From positions 1 to 15,425 of the forward strand of contig JAWXBI010000112.1 in the NCBI GenBank assembly GCA_034439915.1: a DNA stretch of 15,425 nt. Reading direction: 5' to 3'. Position 1 is the stretch's first letter. Each line of letters opens with the position of its first letter. Positions 7,334 to 14,513 of the stretch are shown piece by piece. The translations under genes and the position numbers were made by a program. The notes under the pieces were generated by a model that worked only from the letters and a program-made list of their open reading frames with translations, was not told where the DNA came from and did not search any database. This stretch comes from JADJLQ01 sp034439915. GTDB lineage: Bacteria > Bacteroidota > Bacteroidia > Chitinophagales > Saprospiraceae.

Positions 7334-7999
7334 ATGAGGGTAATCCGGACCGCACCTGGTGCAGCAATTCTTTTATCTGTTGTATTGATTTTTCTTCTGA
7401 GTTGCGGAATCAAAATTCCAGTTGAACAAGGAGACTTCAAAGAAAGCCATTTAGTTGAACTCATCCGCTTGGATTCTACCATTAAATTAGATATCCGGTA
7501 TGCTACTTCCAACAATCTGGTTGGCCGGCCGGTTTATACTGAAGCCAGGGCGTTTTTACAACATGACGCGGCCCTGGCCCTCATGAGTGTCAATCAGGCT
7601 TTGAGACCGTCGGGATTGGGTGTTTTGGTGTTTGATGGTTACCGGCCCTGGTCTGTGACTAAGTTATTTTGGGACATTACCAGTAAAAAAAACAAACAAT
7701 TTGTTGCTGATCCCCGCAAAGGTTCAAAACACAACAGGGGTTGTGCTGTTGACCTGAGTTTGTTTGATTTGAACACCGGTAAAGAAATTGAAATGACCGG
7801 GGCCTATGATGAGATGACAGAACGATCTTACCCGGATTATAAAGGCGGTACGGAAACACAAAGGGCTATGCGGGACCTGCTCCGAAAATATATGGAGGCT
7901 GCCGGATTTCAGGTCTATGAATTTGAATGGTGGCATTTTGATTATAAGGACTGGCAGAAATACCGCATTGGAAATATACCATTTGACCAGATCAGATAG
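7334..7999 (+). CDS. VanX-like D-Ala-D-Ala dipeptidase lipoprotein (peptidase family M15D)
   Basis: This 221-residue protein cleaves D-Ala-D-Ala, by family. The signal peptide (about 10-23) ends in FLLSC, a good lipobox with Cys24. Catalytic features are all present: LDIRYATSNN (52-61), GYRPW with Arg104, SKHNRGCAVD with zinc ligands His133 and Asp140, and EWWH with catalytic Glu198 and zinc ligand His201. No vanH, vanA or vanR/vanS genes are nearby, so a role in peptidoglycan turnover or use of D-Ala-D-Ala as nutrient is more likely than glycopeptide resistance. It starts 30 bases after the PepSY gene and may read through from it. A TACCTTTA at 7322-7329, one base off the -7 consensus, might give a nearly leaderless transcript of its own. 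Confidence 0.9.
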   Translation: MRVIRTAPGAAILLSVVLIFLLSCGIKIPVEQGDFKESHLVELIRLDSTIKLDIRYATSNNLVGRPVYTEARAFLQHDAALALMSVNQALRPSGLGVLVFDGYRPWSVTKLFWDITSKKNKQFVADPRKGSKHNRGCAVDLSLFDLNTGKEIEMTGAYDEMTERSYPDYKGGTETQRAMRDLLRKYMEAAGFQVYEFEWWHFDYKDWQKYRIGNIPFDQIR

Positions 8000-8074
8000 A
8001 CTACAGATAAAACTCATCGATTAAGGCTGGATCAGAGTCGAAACCTGGATCTTATTTTCATCGAATATCCAACC

Positions 8075-8091
8075 ATATCAATATTGTTATA
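8075..8091 (+). promoter_or_regulatory. Distal copy of the operator-like motif ATATCAAnATTGTTATA
   Basis: atatcaatattgttata at 8075-8091 matches the proximal copy at 8281-8297 in 16 of 17 positions. It lies 206 bases upstream of that copy. A binding site for the neighbouring AraC-family regulator is inferred from the repetition, not shown. Confidence 0.4.
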
Positions 8092-8280
8092 CTAATGTGC
8101 TAATTTATCATAAAACACCCTACAATATTATACTTCTTTTAGATAGAATAATGTTAGGTATATTTAGATATAAATATTTGATATACAGAAATATATATAG
8201 ATAATAATTATTATTGTGGATAAATCTTTGTTAACTTGTTCATTTTGTGAAGGTTATTTATTAATATTGTTCAAGTATTT

Positions 8281-8316
8281 ATATCAAAATTGTTATAAAT
8301 ATATCAAAACTGTTAA
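8281..8316 (+). promoter_or_regulatory. Tandem operator-like direct repeats, 20-bp spacing
   Basis: atatcaaaattgtta at 8281-8295 and atatcaaaactgtta at 8301-8315 are direct repeats with one mismatch in 15, offset by exactly 20 bases, about two helical turns. They end about 20 bases before the regulator's ATG. AraC-family proteins with two helix-turn-helix motifs often bind such direct half-sites on one DNA face, so autoregulation is likely. A weaker copy (ttattaatattgtt, 12 of 14 to the distal motif) is at 8258-8271. Confidence 0.5.
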
Positions 8317-8335
8317 CCTCTAAAATTTTACCCTT

Positions 8336-9220
8336 ATGGCTGAATTGTTCAGGGAGATCACGCCGTTGACCCAATACGATTGTTTCCTCGTTTTTGAGCG
8401 GTATAAAAAAGACTTTGACTTTCCTATCCACACCCACGATGAAATTGAATTGAATTTTATTTTTAATGGGGCCGGGGTATTAAGGGTGGTCGGTGACCAC
8501 TCGGAGGAAATAACCGATCTGGAACTGGTATTGGTTGGCAGCAAACTGCCCCATTGCTGGATGACCCACAATTACAATTATACCAAAGAAAAAGGGGAGA
8601 TGTTTGAAATCACTATTCAGTTTCACAAAGACTTGCTGGATGAGAAATTTTTGAGGCGCAACCAACTTATCTTTATTAAAAGCCTGTTGGAAAAAGCAGG
8701 CCGGGGTATCAATTTCCCACGCGAAACCATTGTTCAATTAGAGCCCCGCATCCGCAAATTATCCAAACTCAGCGGTTTCGATTCTGTCCTCGAATTGTAT
8801 TCCATCCTGCATGATCTGTCTTTGACGCGAGGTATCCAGTTGTTGTCCAACGAATCCTTTGCCGAAGAAAAACCAACTTTTATCAATCGAAGGGTAGAAC
8901 TGGTTTATGATTATATCCGATCGAACTACCATAAATCCATCACACTCGGTGAGATATCCAAGATGGTGGGCATGACAGAGGTTTCCTTCAGCCGGTTTTT
9001 TAAAAAGACCACCTGCAAGACCTTTGTCGACAGCATCAATGACATCCGGTTGGGCAATGCATCCCGTATGCTCATGGACTCCAGTTATTCCATTTCTGAA
9101 ATTGCATTTAAATGTGGTTTCAAAAACCAATCGTATTTTAATCGCTTGTTTAAAGAAAAGAAAGGGGAAACGCCCAAAGAGTTCAGAGAAAGGTATGCGG
9201 GGACGAGGATGTTTATTTGA
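8336..9220 (+). CDS. AraC/XylS-family transcriptional regulator with N-terminal cupin sensor
   Basis: This 294-residue protein has an N-terminal cupin-like sensor domain (about 15-110) containing HTHDEIEL (32-39), where His32, His34 and Glu38 fit a cupin core. A helical linker follows, then an AraC-type DNA-binding domain (about 185-290). The first helix-turn-helix lies near 203-222 (LGEISKMVGMTEVSFSRFFK). The second lies near 252-271 and contains the family signature ISEIAFKCGFKNQSYFNRLFK, continuing to GETPKEFR. In Bacteroidota such regulators usually sense sugars or metabolites; the ligand here is unknown. Target candidates are its own promoter, where repeated sites occur, and possibly the GH43/GH28 genes downstream, though I did not find the motif there. 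It faces mnmG convergently. Confidence 0.92.
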   Translation: MAELFREITPLTQYDCFLVFERYKKDFDFPIHTHDEIELNFIFNGAGVLRVVGDHSEEITDLELVLVGSKLPHCWMTHNYNYTKEKGEMFEITIQFHKDLLDEKFLRRNQLIFIKSLLEKAGRGINFPRETIVQLEPRIRKLSKLSGFDSVLELYSILHDLSLTRGIQLLSNESFAEEKPTFINRRVELVYDYIRSNYHKSITLGEISKMVGMTEVSFSRFFKKTTCKTFVDSINDIRLGNASRMLMDSSYSISEIAFKCGFKNQSYFNRLFKEKKGETPKEFRERYAGTRMFI

Positions 9221-9255
9221 AAGAGGTAGCAGGTAGGAGGTGAGAGAAGAGGTTT

Positions 9256-9281
9256 CAGCGATCAGCGATCAGCGATCAGCG
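9256..9281. repeat. Heptamer tandem array (cagcgat)n
   Basis: cagcgat is repeated perfectly about 3.7 times (9256, 9263, 9270, then partial from 9277). It lies in the convergent gap between the AraC-family gene and mnmG, just ahead of a second period-7 array. The same heptamer occurs once at 28-34. Confidence 0.85.
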
Positions 9282-9304
9282 TAATTCGGAATTCTTCATT
9301 CGAA

Positions 9305-9350
9305 ATTGTTCATTGCTCATTGTTCATTGTTCATTGTTCATTGCTCATTA
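9305..9350. repeat. Heptamer tandem array (attgttc/attgctc)n at the end of mnmG
   Basis: Six units of seven bases read attgttc, attgctc, attgttc, attgttc, attgttc, attgctc, followed by a partial unit atta. The last three bases of that partial unit are the TAA stop codon of mnmG on the opposite strand, so the array abuts the gene exactly. A related partial copy (attcttcattc) lies just before it. Confidence 0.85.
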
Positions 9351-11213
9351 CCTCCCGCAATGCACCAATAAAATACTGATATCGCTCGGTGTGATTCCGC
9401 TGATCCTGCTGGCCTGGCCAATAGTGCGAGGTCTATGTTTACTTAATTTTTCCCTGGCTTCGGCGGATAAACTCTGAATGGATTTGTAATTAAAATTATC
9501 AATTAATCGCATTTCCTCCAGCCGGTTCATTTTTTCTACCAGGTCGTGTTCACGAGCGAGGTATCCTTCATATTTGATATCTATTTCTGCTAATTCAATC
9601 GACTCATCTTCAAATGGACTTAAAATTTCCTGAATTAACGGGACATTTTTTTTGAGTTCCATCAACGATATTTCCGGTCTCAGGAGGATGGTTAATAGTT
9701 TGGCTTTCTGAGGCATCAACGCACTGCCGATCGAGGAGAAATAAATATTCATTTGATCCGGGCCTACAGAAATCGATTTGACCAATGCTTCAATAGATGA
9801 AGACTGGCCTTTCTTGATTTTTACTTTTTCTAAACGGAGATCACTTCCTTGTATTCCGATAGCATGAGCCAGAGGGGTGAGCCTAAGATCGGCATTATCC
9901 TGTCGAAGCAACATCCGATATTCCGCTCGTGAAGTGAACATACGATAAGGTTCATTGGTGCCCTTGTTGACCAAATCATCCACCAATACCCCGATATAAG
10001 CTTCTGAGCGTTTGAGAATAAAAGGATCTTTTTCGGCAATAGCCAGGTGTGCATTTATACCGGCCATTAATCCCTGACAAGCGGCCTCTTCATATCCGGT
10101 AGTTCCATTGATTTGACCTGCAAAAAACAAATTTTTAATCAAATGGGTTTCCAGGCTTAAGGATAATTGGGTGGGTGGAAAATAATCGTATTCAATGGCA
10201 TATCCCGGCCTGAACATTTTTACATCTTCAAAACCCTCAATTTTTTTCAACGCTTTAAACTGGACTTCTTCGGGTAAAGAGGAAGAGAATCCATTGACAT
10301 AAATTTCACAGGTATCCCAGCCTTCGGGTTCGATAAACAACTGGTGCCTTTCTTTATCAGCAAACCGGTTGATCTTGTCTTCAATAGACGGACAATAACG
10401 AGGGCCCAATCCCTGTATGCGCCCAGCAAACATCGGACTTTGCGCAAATCCAGTCTTAAGCGTATCATGTACTTCCTGGTTGGTATAGGTAATATGGCAG
10501 GGCAATTGTTTTTTTAAAGCAGGGGTATCCGTATACGAGAATTTACCTGCCGGCTCATCCCCATGCTGGATTTCCATTCTGTCGTAATGCAGGCTGCGCC
10601 CGTCTATCCGCGGAGGGGTGCCTGTTTTCATCCGGCCGCTCTCAAAGCCGAGGGAGATCAATTGTTCAGTGATTCCATGCGCGGCTTTTTCACCGGCACG
10701 GCCTCCGCCAAATTGTTTTTCTCCAATATGGATGATGCCATTCAAAAAGGTACCATTAGTCAAGACTACCGCTTTGGAATTGATTTCCTGCCCCATGGAT
10801 GTTTGTACTCCTACCACCCGTTGATCTTTAACCAGGATGCCACTGCCCATGTCCTGCCAAAAATCAATATTGGGGTGCGCTTCCAACATGGTACGCCACT
10901 TGCGGGCAAATAAAGCGCGATCGCTTTGGGCCCTGGGGCTCCACATGGCAGGGCCTTTGGATCGATTCAACATTCTAAATTGTACCATGGTATGATCGGT
11001 GACGATCCCACTGTAACCTCCAATGGCATCGATTTCTCTTACGATCTGTCCTTTGGCCACTCCCCCCATGGCTGGATTGCAGCTCATCTGGGCAATAGTC
11101 TGCATATTCATGGTCATCAGCAGGACTTTGGAGCCCATATTGGCAGCCGCTACGGCAGCTTCACAACCCGCATGACCGGCTCCTACTACTATGACATCGT
11201 ATTGGGGAAACAT
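9348..11213 (-). CDS. mnmG: tRNA uridine-5-carboxymethylaminomethyl(34) synthesis enzyme MnmG (GidA)
   Basis: MnmG is an FAD protein that, with the GTPase MnmE, modifies the wobble uridine of certain tRNAs. The 621-residue product shows the N-terminal FAD site VIVVGAGHAGCEAA (8-21), the signature SCNPAMGGVAKGQIVREIDA, a mid-region GFEDVKMFRPGYAIEYDY, FAGQINGTTGYEEAACQGL, FTSRAEYRMLLRQDNAD and the helical C-terminal MnmE-binding domain ending SRISGITPSDISILLVHCGR. The length is normal for the family. The frame extends upstream to 11282, but ATG at 11213 (MFPQYDVIVV) fits the family start, and the extension would run into repeats. A -7 element sits at 11230-11237. Period-7 repeats abut the stop codon. 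In many Bacteroidota mnmG follows ybeY; here it is about 3.7 kb away and inverted. Confidence 0.97.
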   Translation of the reverse strand: MFPQYDVIVVGAGHAGCEAAVAAANMGSKVLLMTMNMQTIAQMSCNPAMGGVAKGQIVREIDAIGGYSGIVTDHTMVQFRMLNRSKGPAMWSPRAQSDRALFARKWRTMLEAHPNIDFWQDMGSGILVKDQRVVGVQTSMGQEINSKAVVLTNGTFLNGIIHIGEKQFGGGRAGEKAAHGITEQLISLGFESGRMKTGTPPRIDGRSLHYDRMEIQHGDEPAGKFSYTDTPALKKQLPCHITYTNQEVHDTLKTGFAQSPMFAGRIQGLGPRYCPSIEDKINRFADKERHQLFIEPEGWDTCEIYVNGFSSSLPEEVQFKALKKIEGFEDVKMFRPGYAIEYDYFPPTQLSLSLETHLIKNLFFAGQINGTTGYEEAACQGLMAGINAHLAIAEKDPFILKRSEAYIGVLVDDLVNKGTNEPYRMFTSRAEYRMLLRQDNADLRLTPLAHAIGIQGSDLRLEKVKIKKGQSSSIEALVKSISVGPDQMNIYFSSIGSALMPQKAKLLTILLRPEISLMELKKNVPLIQEILSPFEDESIELAEIDIKYEGYLAREHDLVEKMNRLEEMRLIDNFNYKSIQSLSAEAREKLSKHRPRTIGQASRISGITPSDISILLVHCGR

Positions 11214-11229
11214 GATTTTTTTGTGGGCG

Positions 11230-11237
11230 CAAAGATA
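11230..11237 (-). promoter_or_regulatory. Candidate -7 promoter element of mnmG
   Basis: On the - strand the sequence reads TATCTTTG followed by CGCCC, a full match to the TAnnTTTG element of Bacteroidota promoters. It lies 16 bases before the chosen mnmG ATG, implying a very short leader. The expected TTTG about 19 bases further upstream is poor (ATTT), so this rests on the -7 element only. Confidence 0.5.
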
Positions 11238-11265
11238 CACGCAAATTTCAAGCAATAAATCGGTA

Positions 11266-11334
11266 CGCCCTTCCTCCTTCACCTTTCACCTTTCGCCCTT
11301 CCTCCTTCACCTTTCACCCTTCGCCCTTCCTCCT
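11266..11334. repeat. 28-bp tandem repeat between the GH43 gene and mnmG
   Basis: Units begin with cgcccttcctccttcac at 11266 and 11294, 28 bases apart, with one mismatch between the two full copies; a partial third unit (cgcccttcctcct) starts at 11322. The strand is strongly pyrimidine-rich. The array fills most of the 126-base gap between mnmG and the GH43 stop codon at 11340. Similar but not identical cctttaaccctt-type sequence occurs at 14527-14547 and 14660-14692. Confidence 0.85.
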
Positions 11335-11339
11335 AGTCC

Positions 11340-12428
11340 CTATTTGTACGGTACTATCCTTTCTATACTCCCGTCCAATTTATGAGTCAGGGGAGTCACT
11401 TTTATAGTACGCAAATGGGTCTTCCCTCCCGATAATACACTATCGTGGTAAAATAAATACCATTTTCCACGTATATCAATAATAGAGTGGTGGTTGGTCC
11501 ACCCAATAACCGGATCGAGGATGACCCCTTGATAGGTAAACGGGCCATAAGGGTTGTCTCCGGTGGCATAACAGATAAAATGGGTATCGCCTGTGGAATA
11601 AGACATATAATATCTGCCCTGAAATTTATGCATCCAGGCCGCTTCAAAAAACCGTCGTTCATGGTCTTTGCCTTTTATCAGGTTTCCCAAGCTGTCTATG
11701 ATGTTGACCTCCCTGGGAGCTTCGGCAAATTGCAGCATATCTGTCGTCAGTAGAGCTACCCTGGGCCCCATAGCCGGGCGGTCATCATTGGGTTCTACCC
11801 CGGAGGTATCGTATTTCTTGGTTTGCCACCGTTGCAATTGCCCTCCCCAGATCCCGCCGAAATACATGTAAAACGTACTGTCATTGTCTTTGAATACTGC
11901 AGGATCAATGCTATAACTACCTTTGATGGGTTGGGGCTCTGCTTTAAACGGACCTGCAGGAAAAATTGAACTTGCTACCCCGATACGAAAAACATCTTTT
12001 TTATCCTTGGCAGGGAAATAGAGATAATATTTTCCTTTGTAAAAAGCGGCGTCGGGCGCCCACAATTGTCTGCTGACCCAGGGTATATCTGCCTTGTCAA
12101 GGGCAATCCCATGATCAGTGACTACTCCCGCAATACTATCCATAGACAAAATATGATAATCCCTCATATCAAAATGACTGCCCAGGTTATCCTCCTTCAC
12201 CCCAAAATCATAATCGTGCGACGGATATATGTAAATCCGTCCGGCAAACAAATGAGCCGATGGGTCAGCTGTATAAATCAGGTTGACCAGGGGTTCAGTG
12301 ATGGCATCGGGTTCCTTTTTATCCGGAACAGAATCCATGGTTTGAGATGCTGTAACCGTTTCTTTTGAACCATTTTTACAGGAAAAGATCATAGCCAACC
12401 ACAGCAACAAAAACAATAGAATTTTCAT
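11340..12428 (-). CDS. Glycoside hydrolase family 43 lipoprotein (arabinosidase/xylosidase-type)
   Basis: GH43 enzymes are five-bladed beta-propellers that cleave arabinose- or xylose-containing side chains or backbones of plant polysaccharides. With the ATG at 12428 the product has 362 residues. A lipoprotein signal peptide with IFSC puts the lipid anchor at Cys17. The three acidic catalytic positions are recognisable: Asp55 in YTADPSAH, Asp175 in YSIDPAVF and Glu262 in RRFFEAAWMHK. The propeller repeats show as KGKYYLYFPA, STFYMYFGG, GRYYMSYS and GKWYLFYHD. The exact substrate cannot be read off. The frame extends to 12476, but this would remove the normal signal-peptide start. A weak promoter-like TATATTTA lies on the - strand at 12450-12457. 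It is divergent from the GH28 gene. Confidence 0.9.
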   Translation of the reverse strand: MKILLFLLLWLAMIFSCKNGSKETVTASQTMDSVPDKKEPDAITEPLVNLIYTADPSAHLFAGRIYIYPSHDYDFGVKEDNLGSHFDMRDYHILSMDSIAGVVTDHGIALDKADIPWVSRQLWAPDAAFYKGKYYLYFPAKDKKDVFRIGVASSIFPAGPFKAEPQPIKGSYSIDPAVFKDNDSTFYMYFGGIWGGQLQRWQTKKYDTSGVEPNDDRPAMGPRVALLTTDMLQFAEAPREVNIIDSLGNLIKGKDHERRFFEAAWMHKFQGRYYMSYSTGDTHFICYATGDNPYGPFTYQGVILDPVIGWTNHHSIIDIRGKWYLFYHDSVLSGGKTHLRTIKVTPLTHKLDGSIERIVPYK

Positions 12429-12998
12429 GGTAATTTTTAATATTCGCCCTAAATATAATATTGTAATCGGTTTCATTGAAAATTACCAGCTAATACTTCA
12501 AGATTTTGGTTAAATCATAGTGCCATGGTAATTTTTGTAACTTTCGTTTCTTAAGGAAAACGAAGCACTAAAAAAATATTTTACAAAGTGCCTTCTTTAA
12601 AAATATTGATCATTTCAATTTACTGCAACGTGAGATCCGACCAATTAAATGGACCGTAAAAGCTAAATTCAACAGTTGATTGAGGGATCTGCAGGGATTA
12701 GCGATTTTTAAGTTTTAATAAAAGAATTTCTATGAGGGCTATTTGTATATTTTGTTTTTTCACCTGCTGTACCAATTTGGTTGCGCAGGAAAACAATACG
12801 TAAAATAGTTAGCTTCGTTTTTTTAAACAGATATAAGGATTTCATTAAAGAACGCCTCTTCTGCCCCCAGTCCTATTTAGAACCTATTGCTGCTGGTGTA
12901 GTCTATGGAGGAGGAGCGATACCCCAAAACAATAATTTATTCGAATTGATAGCGCTGTTTTATAACTTGGGTTTGAGTTAGCGATAAAAAAAATAATT
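12429..12998. promoter_or_regulatory. Divergent intergenic region between the GH43 and GH28 genes
   Basis: These 570 bases hold the promoters of two divergent glycosidase genes. On the + strand TTTG (12505-12508) is followed after 20 bases by TAATTTTT (12529-12536), a near-consensus promoter. A hairpin, ttcgttt (12543-12549) with aaacgaa (12558-12564), lies just downstream. Positions 12732-12803 encode an isolated signal peptide (listed separately). Positions 12804-12998 contain an open but unrecognised stretch (about 12781-12981) that I do not consider a gene. No motif shared with the AraC-family upstream region was found. Confidence 0.4.
12732..12803 (+). pseudogene. Possible remnant of a secreted-protein gene (signal peptide only)
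   Basis: ATG at 12732 opens a 23-codon frame, MRAICIFCFFTCCTNLVAQE followed by three residues and TAA at 12801. It looks like a complete Sec signal peptide with the Bacteroidota-typical cleavage region VAQE, and then stops at once. It could be the stump of a deleted gene, a very short expressed peptide, or chance. No continuing secreted domain was recognised in the following 195 bases in any + frame. Confidence 0.3.
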
Positions 12999-14513
12999 AT
13001 GATCAGGAGAATATATATCCTTACGTTGTTTTGTTGTGCGGCACTGGTAAACTTTGCGGCCGATTTTAATGTACTGGATTTTGGAGCGGTCAAAAACCAG
13101 GTATCCACACCGGGTATTCAGCGTGCCATTGATACTTGTTTTGCTTTAGGTGGCGGACGGGTTGTCATCCCATCAGGTCGTTTTATCAGCGGTGTCCTGA
13201 TGTTGAAAAGCAGGGTAGAATTGCATCTGGTCTCCGGGGCTGTATTGGAAGCCAGCCTGCATCTGGAAGATTATAAAATTGACGGCCGATCCTATGGCAT
13301 GATCTATTGCGAAGAAGCTATTCAGGTTTCGATCACCGGTTCCGGCACGATAAAAGCCAACGGTATTTTGTTTTACGAAACCGATAAAAACCACGTGTTT
13401 CCTGAATTTGACCGAAAACAAATCCGGCAAAAAGACCAATACATGCCTGAAGGAATATTTACTCCGGATGGCCCCTTAAAACGAAAACCCAGACCCGGAA
13501 TGACATTGGTATTTTTCCATTGTACGGATGTAAAGCTGACGGGTATCACCATTGAAGACACTCCGGTCTGGGCTATCCGGTTTGGATATTGTGAAGGGGT
13601 TTTGGTAGATGGGATTACTATCCTAAACAATCCACTCATACCCAATAGCGATGGGATACACTGCTCCGCTTCCCGGAATATCCGCATAACTAATTGTAAC
13701 ATTGTCGCAGGTGATGACGCCATCATCATGACCGGTTTTGACAAAATTGAAAATGTACCGGATTATAATACCGCAGAACAAGCCAGCCATCAGTATGGCA
13801 ACAAATCCATTTATGCTGAAAATATCAGTGTGACGAATTGCCAACTCAAGTCTACTTCTGCTGGCATCCGCATTGGTTATGGCCAACACCCGATCCGGCG
13901 GGGCATATTTTCCAATATCATTATCTACGATTCTCATAGGGGGATAGGCATCTTTGCCCATGATAAATCCGATATTGAAGACTTGATTTTTTCAGACATC
14001 ATCATTGAAAGCCGACTCTACAATGGACAGTGGTGGGGAAATGGTGAACCGATACACCTTTCCTGTATCTCCAGATTTGAAGGGGTAAAGGCCGGACAAA
14101 TTAAAAATGTACAATTCAACAACATCACGGCCACCGGTGAACAGGGCATCCTGGTCTATGGGCTGAAAGAAAGCCAATTGGAAAACATCCAATTTAATAA
14201 TGTACAACTCCGATTGAAAAAGGGAAAAGAAACATTAACCTATGGAGGCAACTTTGATGTACGACCAGCTACTCCCCCCCATCGGCAGTTATTTGAACAC
14301 GATATTCCGGGTTTATATGCACAACATGTAAAAGGGCTCAGTATCCGGAATTTTAATCTACAATGGGGTGATGATCTGCCCTCTTTTTTTACCCATGGAA
14401 TTCAATGTGAAGAAGTAACTGATTTATATATTGATGCATTTAATGGAGGGCCAAATCCAAAAGCAGCAGGGAGTCAAAAAGTGTTTTTGACGAATACGAA
14501 GTACAGAAAATAG
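12999..14513 (+). CDS. Glycoside hydrolase family 28-like secreted enzyme (polygalacturonase superfamily, atypical active site)
   Basis: This 504-residue protein has an N-terminal signal peptide (about 1-21) and a pectin-lyase-like right-handed beta-helix throughout, visible as repeated short beta rungs (for example NIRITNCNIVAGDDAI). Typical GH28 entry features are DFGAVKNQVSTPGIQRAID (27-45) and GGGRVVIPSGRFISG (51-65). Catalytic acids are present: NSDG with Asp218, and GDD with Asp239 and Asp240. The usual GHG motif is replaced by SAG (287-289), and the RIK motif appears as RGIGIF (314-319) without Lys. Pectin-type substrates are expected from the family, but these changes suggest a different sugar or a neutral substrate. 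The gene is divergent from the GH43 gene and may belong with it to a small polysaccharide locus. Confidence 0.88.
   Translation: MIRRIYILTLFCCAALVNFAADFNVLDFGAVKNQVSTPGIQRAIDTCFALGGGRVVIPSGRFISGVLMLKSRVELHLVSGAVLEASLHLEDYKIDGRSYGMIYCEEAIQVSITGSGTIKANGILFYETDKNHVFPEFDRKQIRQKDQYMPEGIFTPDGPLKRKPRPGMTLVFFHCTDVKLTGITIEDTPVWAIRFGYCEGVLVDGITILNNPLIPNSDGIHCSASRNIRITNCNIVAGDDAIIMTGFDKIENVPDYNTAEQASHQYGNKSIYAENISVTNCQLKSTSAGIRIGYGQHPIRRGIFSNIIIYDSHRGIGIFAHDKSDIEDLIFSDIIIESRLYNGQWWGNGEPIHLSCISRFEGVKAGQIKNVQFNNITATGEQGILVYGLKESQLENIQFNNVQLRLKKGKETLTYGGNFDVRPATPPHRQLFEHDIPGLYAQHVKGLSIRNFNLQWGDDLPSFFTHGIQCEEVTDLYIDAFNGGPNPKAAGSQKVFLTNTKYRK

Larger units (their letters stand above)
8000..8335. promoter_or_regulatory. 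AT-rich regulatory intergenic region upstream of the AraC-family gene
   Basis: These 336 bases contain no gene. From about 8085 onward the sequence is conspicuously AT-rich compared with its neighbours, with many TATA-like runs and palindromic bits such as aataattatt. It carries several copies of a motif close to ATATCAAnATTGTTA (listed separately). No full match to the Bacteroidota promoter consensus was found near the ATG at 8336, so the transcription start is not assigned. Confidence 0.6.

Noticed and set aside
7334..7999. Vancomycin resistance operon
   Set aside because: Only the VanX-like dipeptidase is present; there is no VanA/VanB ligase, VanH dehydrogenase or VanRS pair in the window.
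9256..9350. Possible CRISPR-like array
   Set aside because: The units are only seven bases long and contiguous, with no spacers and no cas genes nearby; this is simple tandem repetition.
10563..11258. Open frames on the + strand (116 and 110 codons) antisense to mnmG
   Set aside because: They lie wholly or almost wholly within the strongly conserved mnmG coding sequence on the opposite strand and show no protein-family features; they are shadow frames.
11214..11282. N-terminal extension of MnmG by 23 residues
   Set aside because: The family starts right before the VIVVGAGHAG motif. The extension would translate the promoter-like element and the 28-bp repeat, so ATG at 11213 is preferred.
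12429..12476. N-terminal extension of the GH43 protein by 16 residues
   Set aside because: The Met at 12428 begins a normal lipoprotein signal peptide; the extension would bury it and covers AT-rich promoter-like sequence.
12781..12981. 66-codon open frame between the GH43 and GH28 genes
   Set aside because: It begins at a TTG inside the orphan signal-peptide frame, has no recognisable features and is followed closely by the GH28 gene; probably chance.
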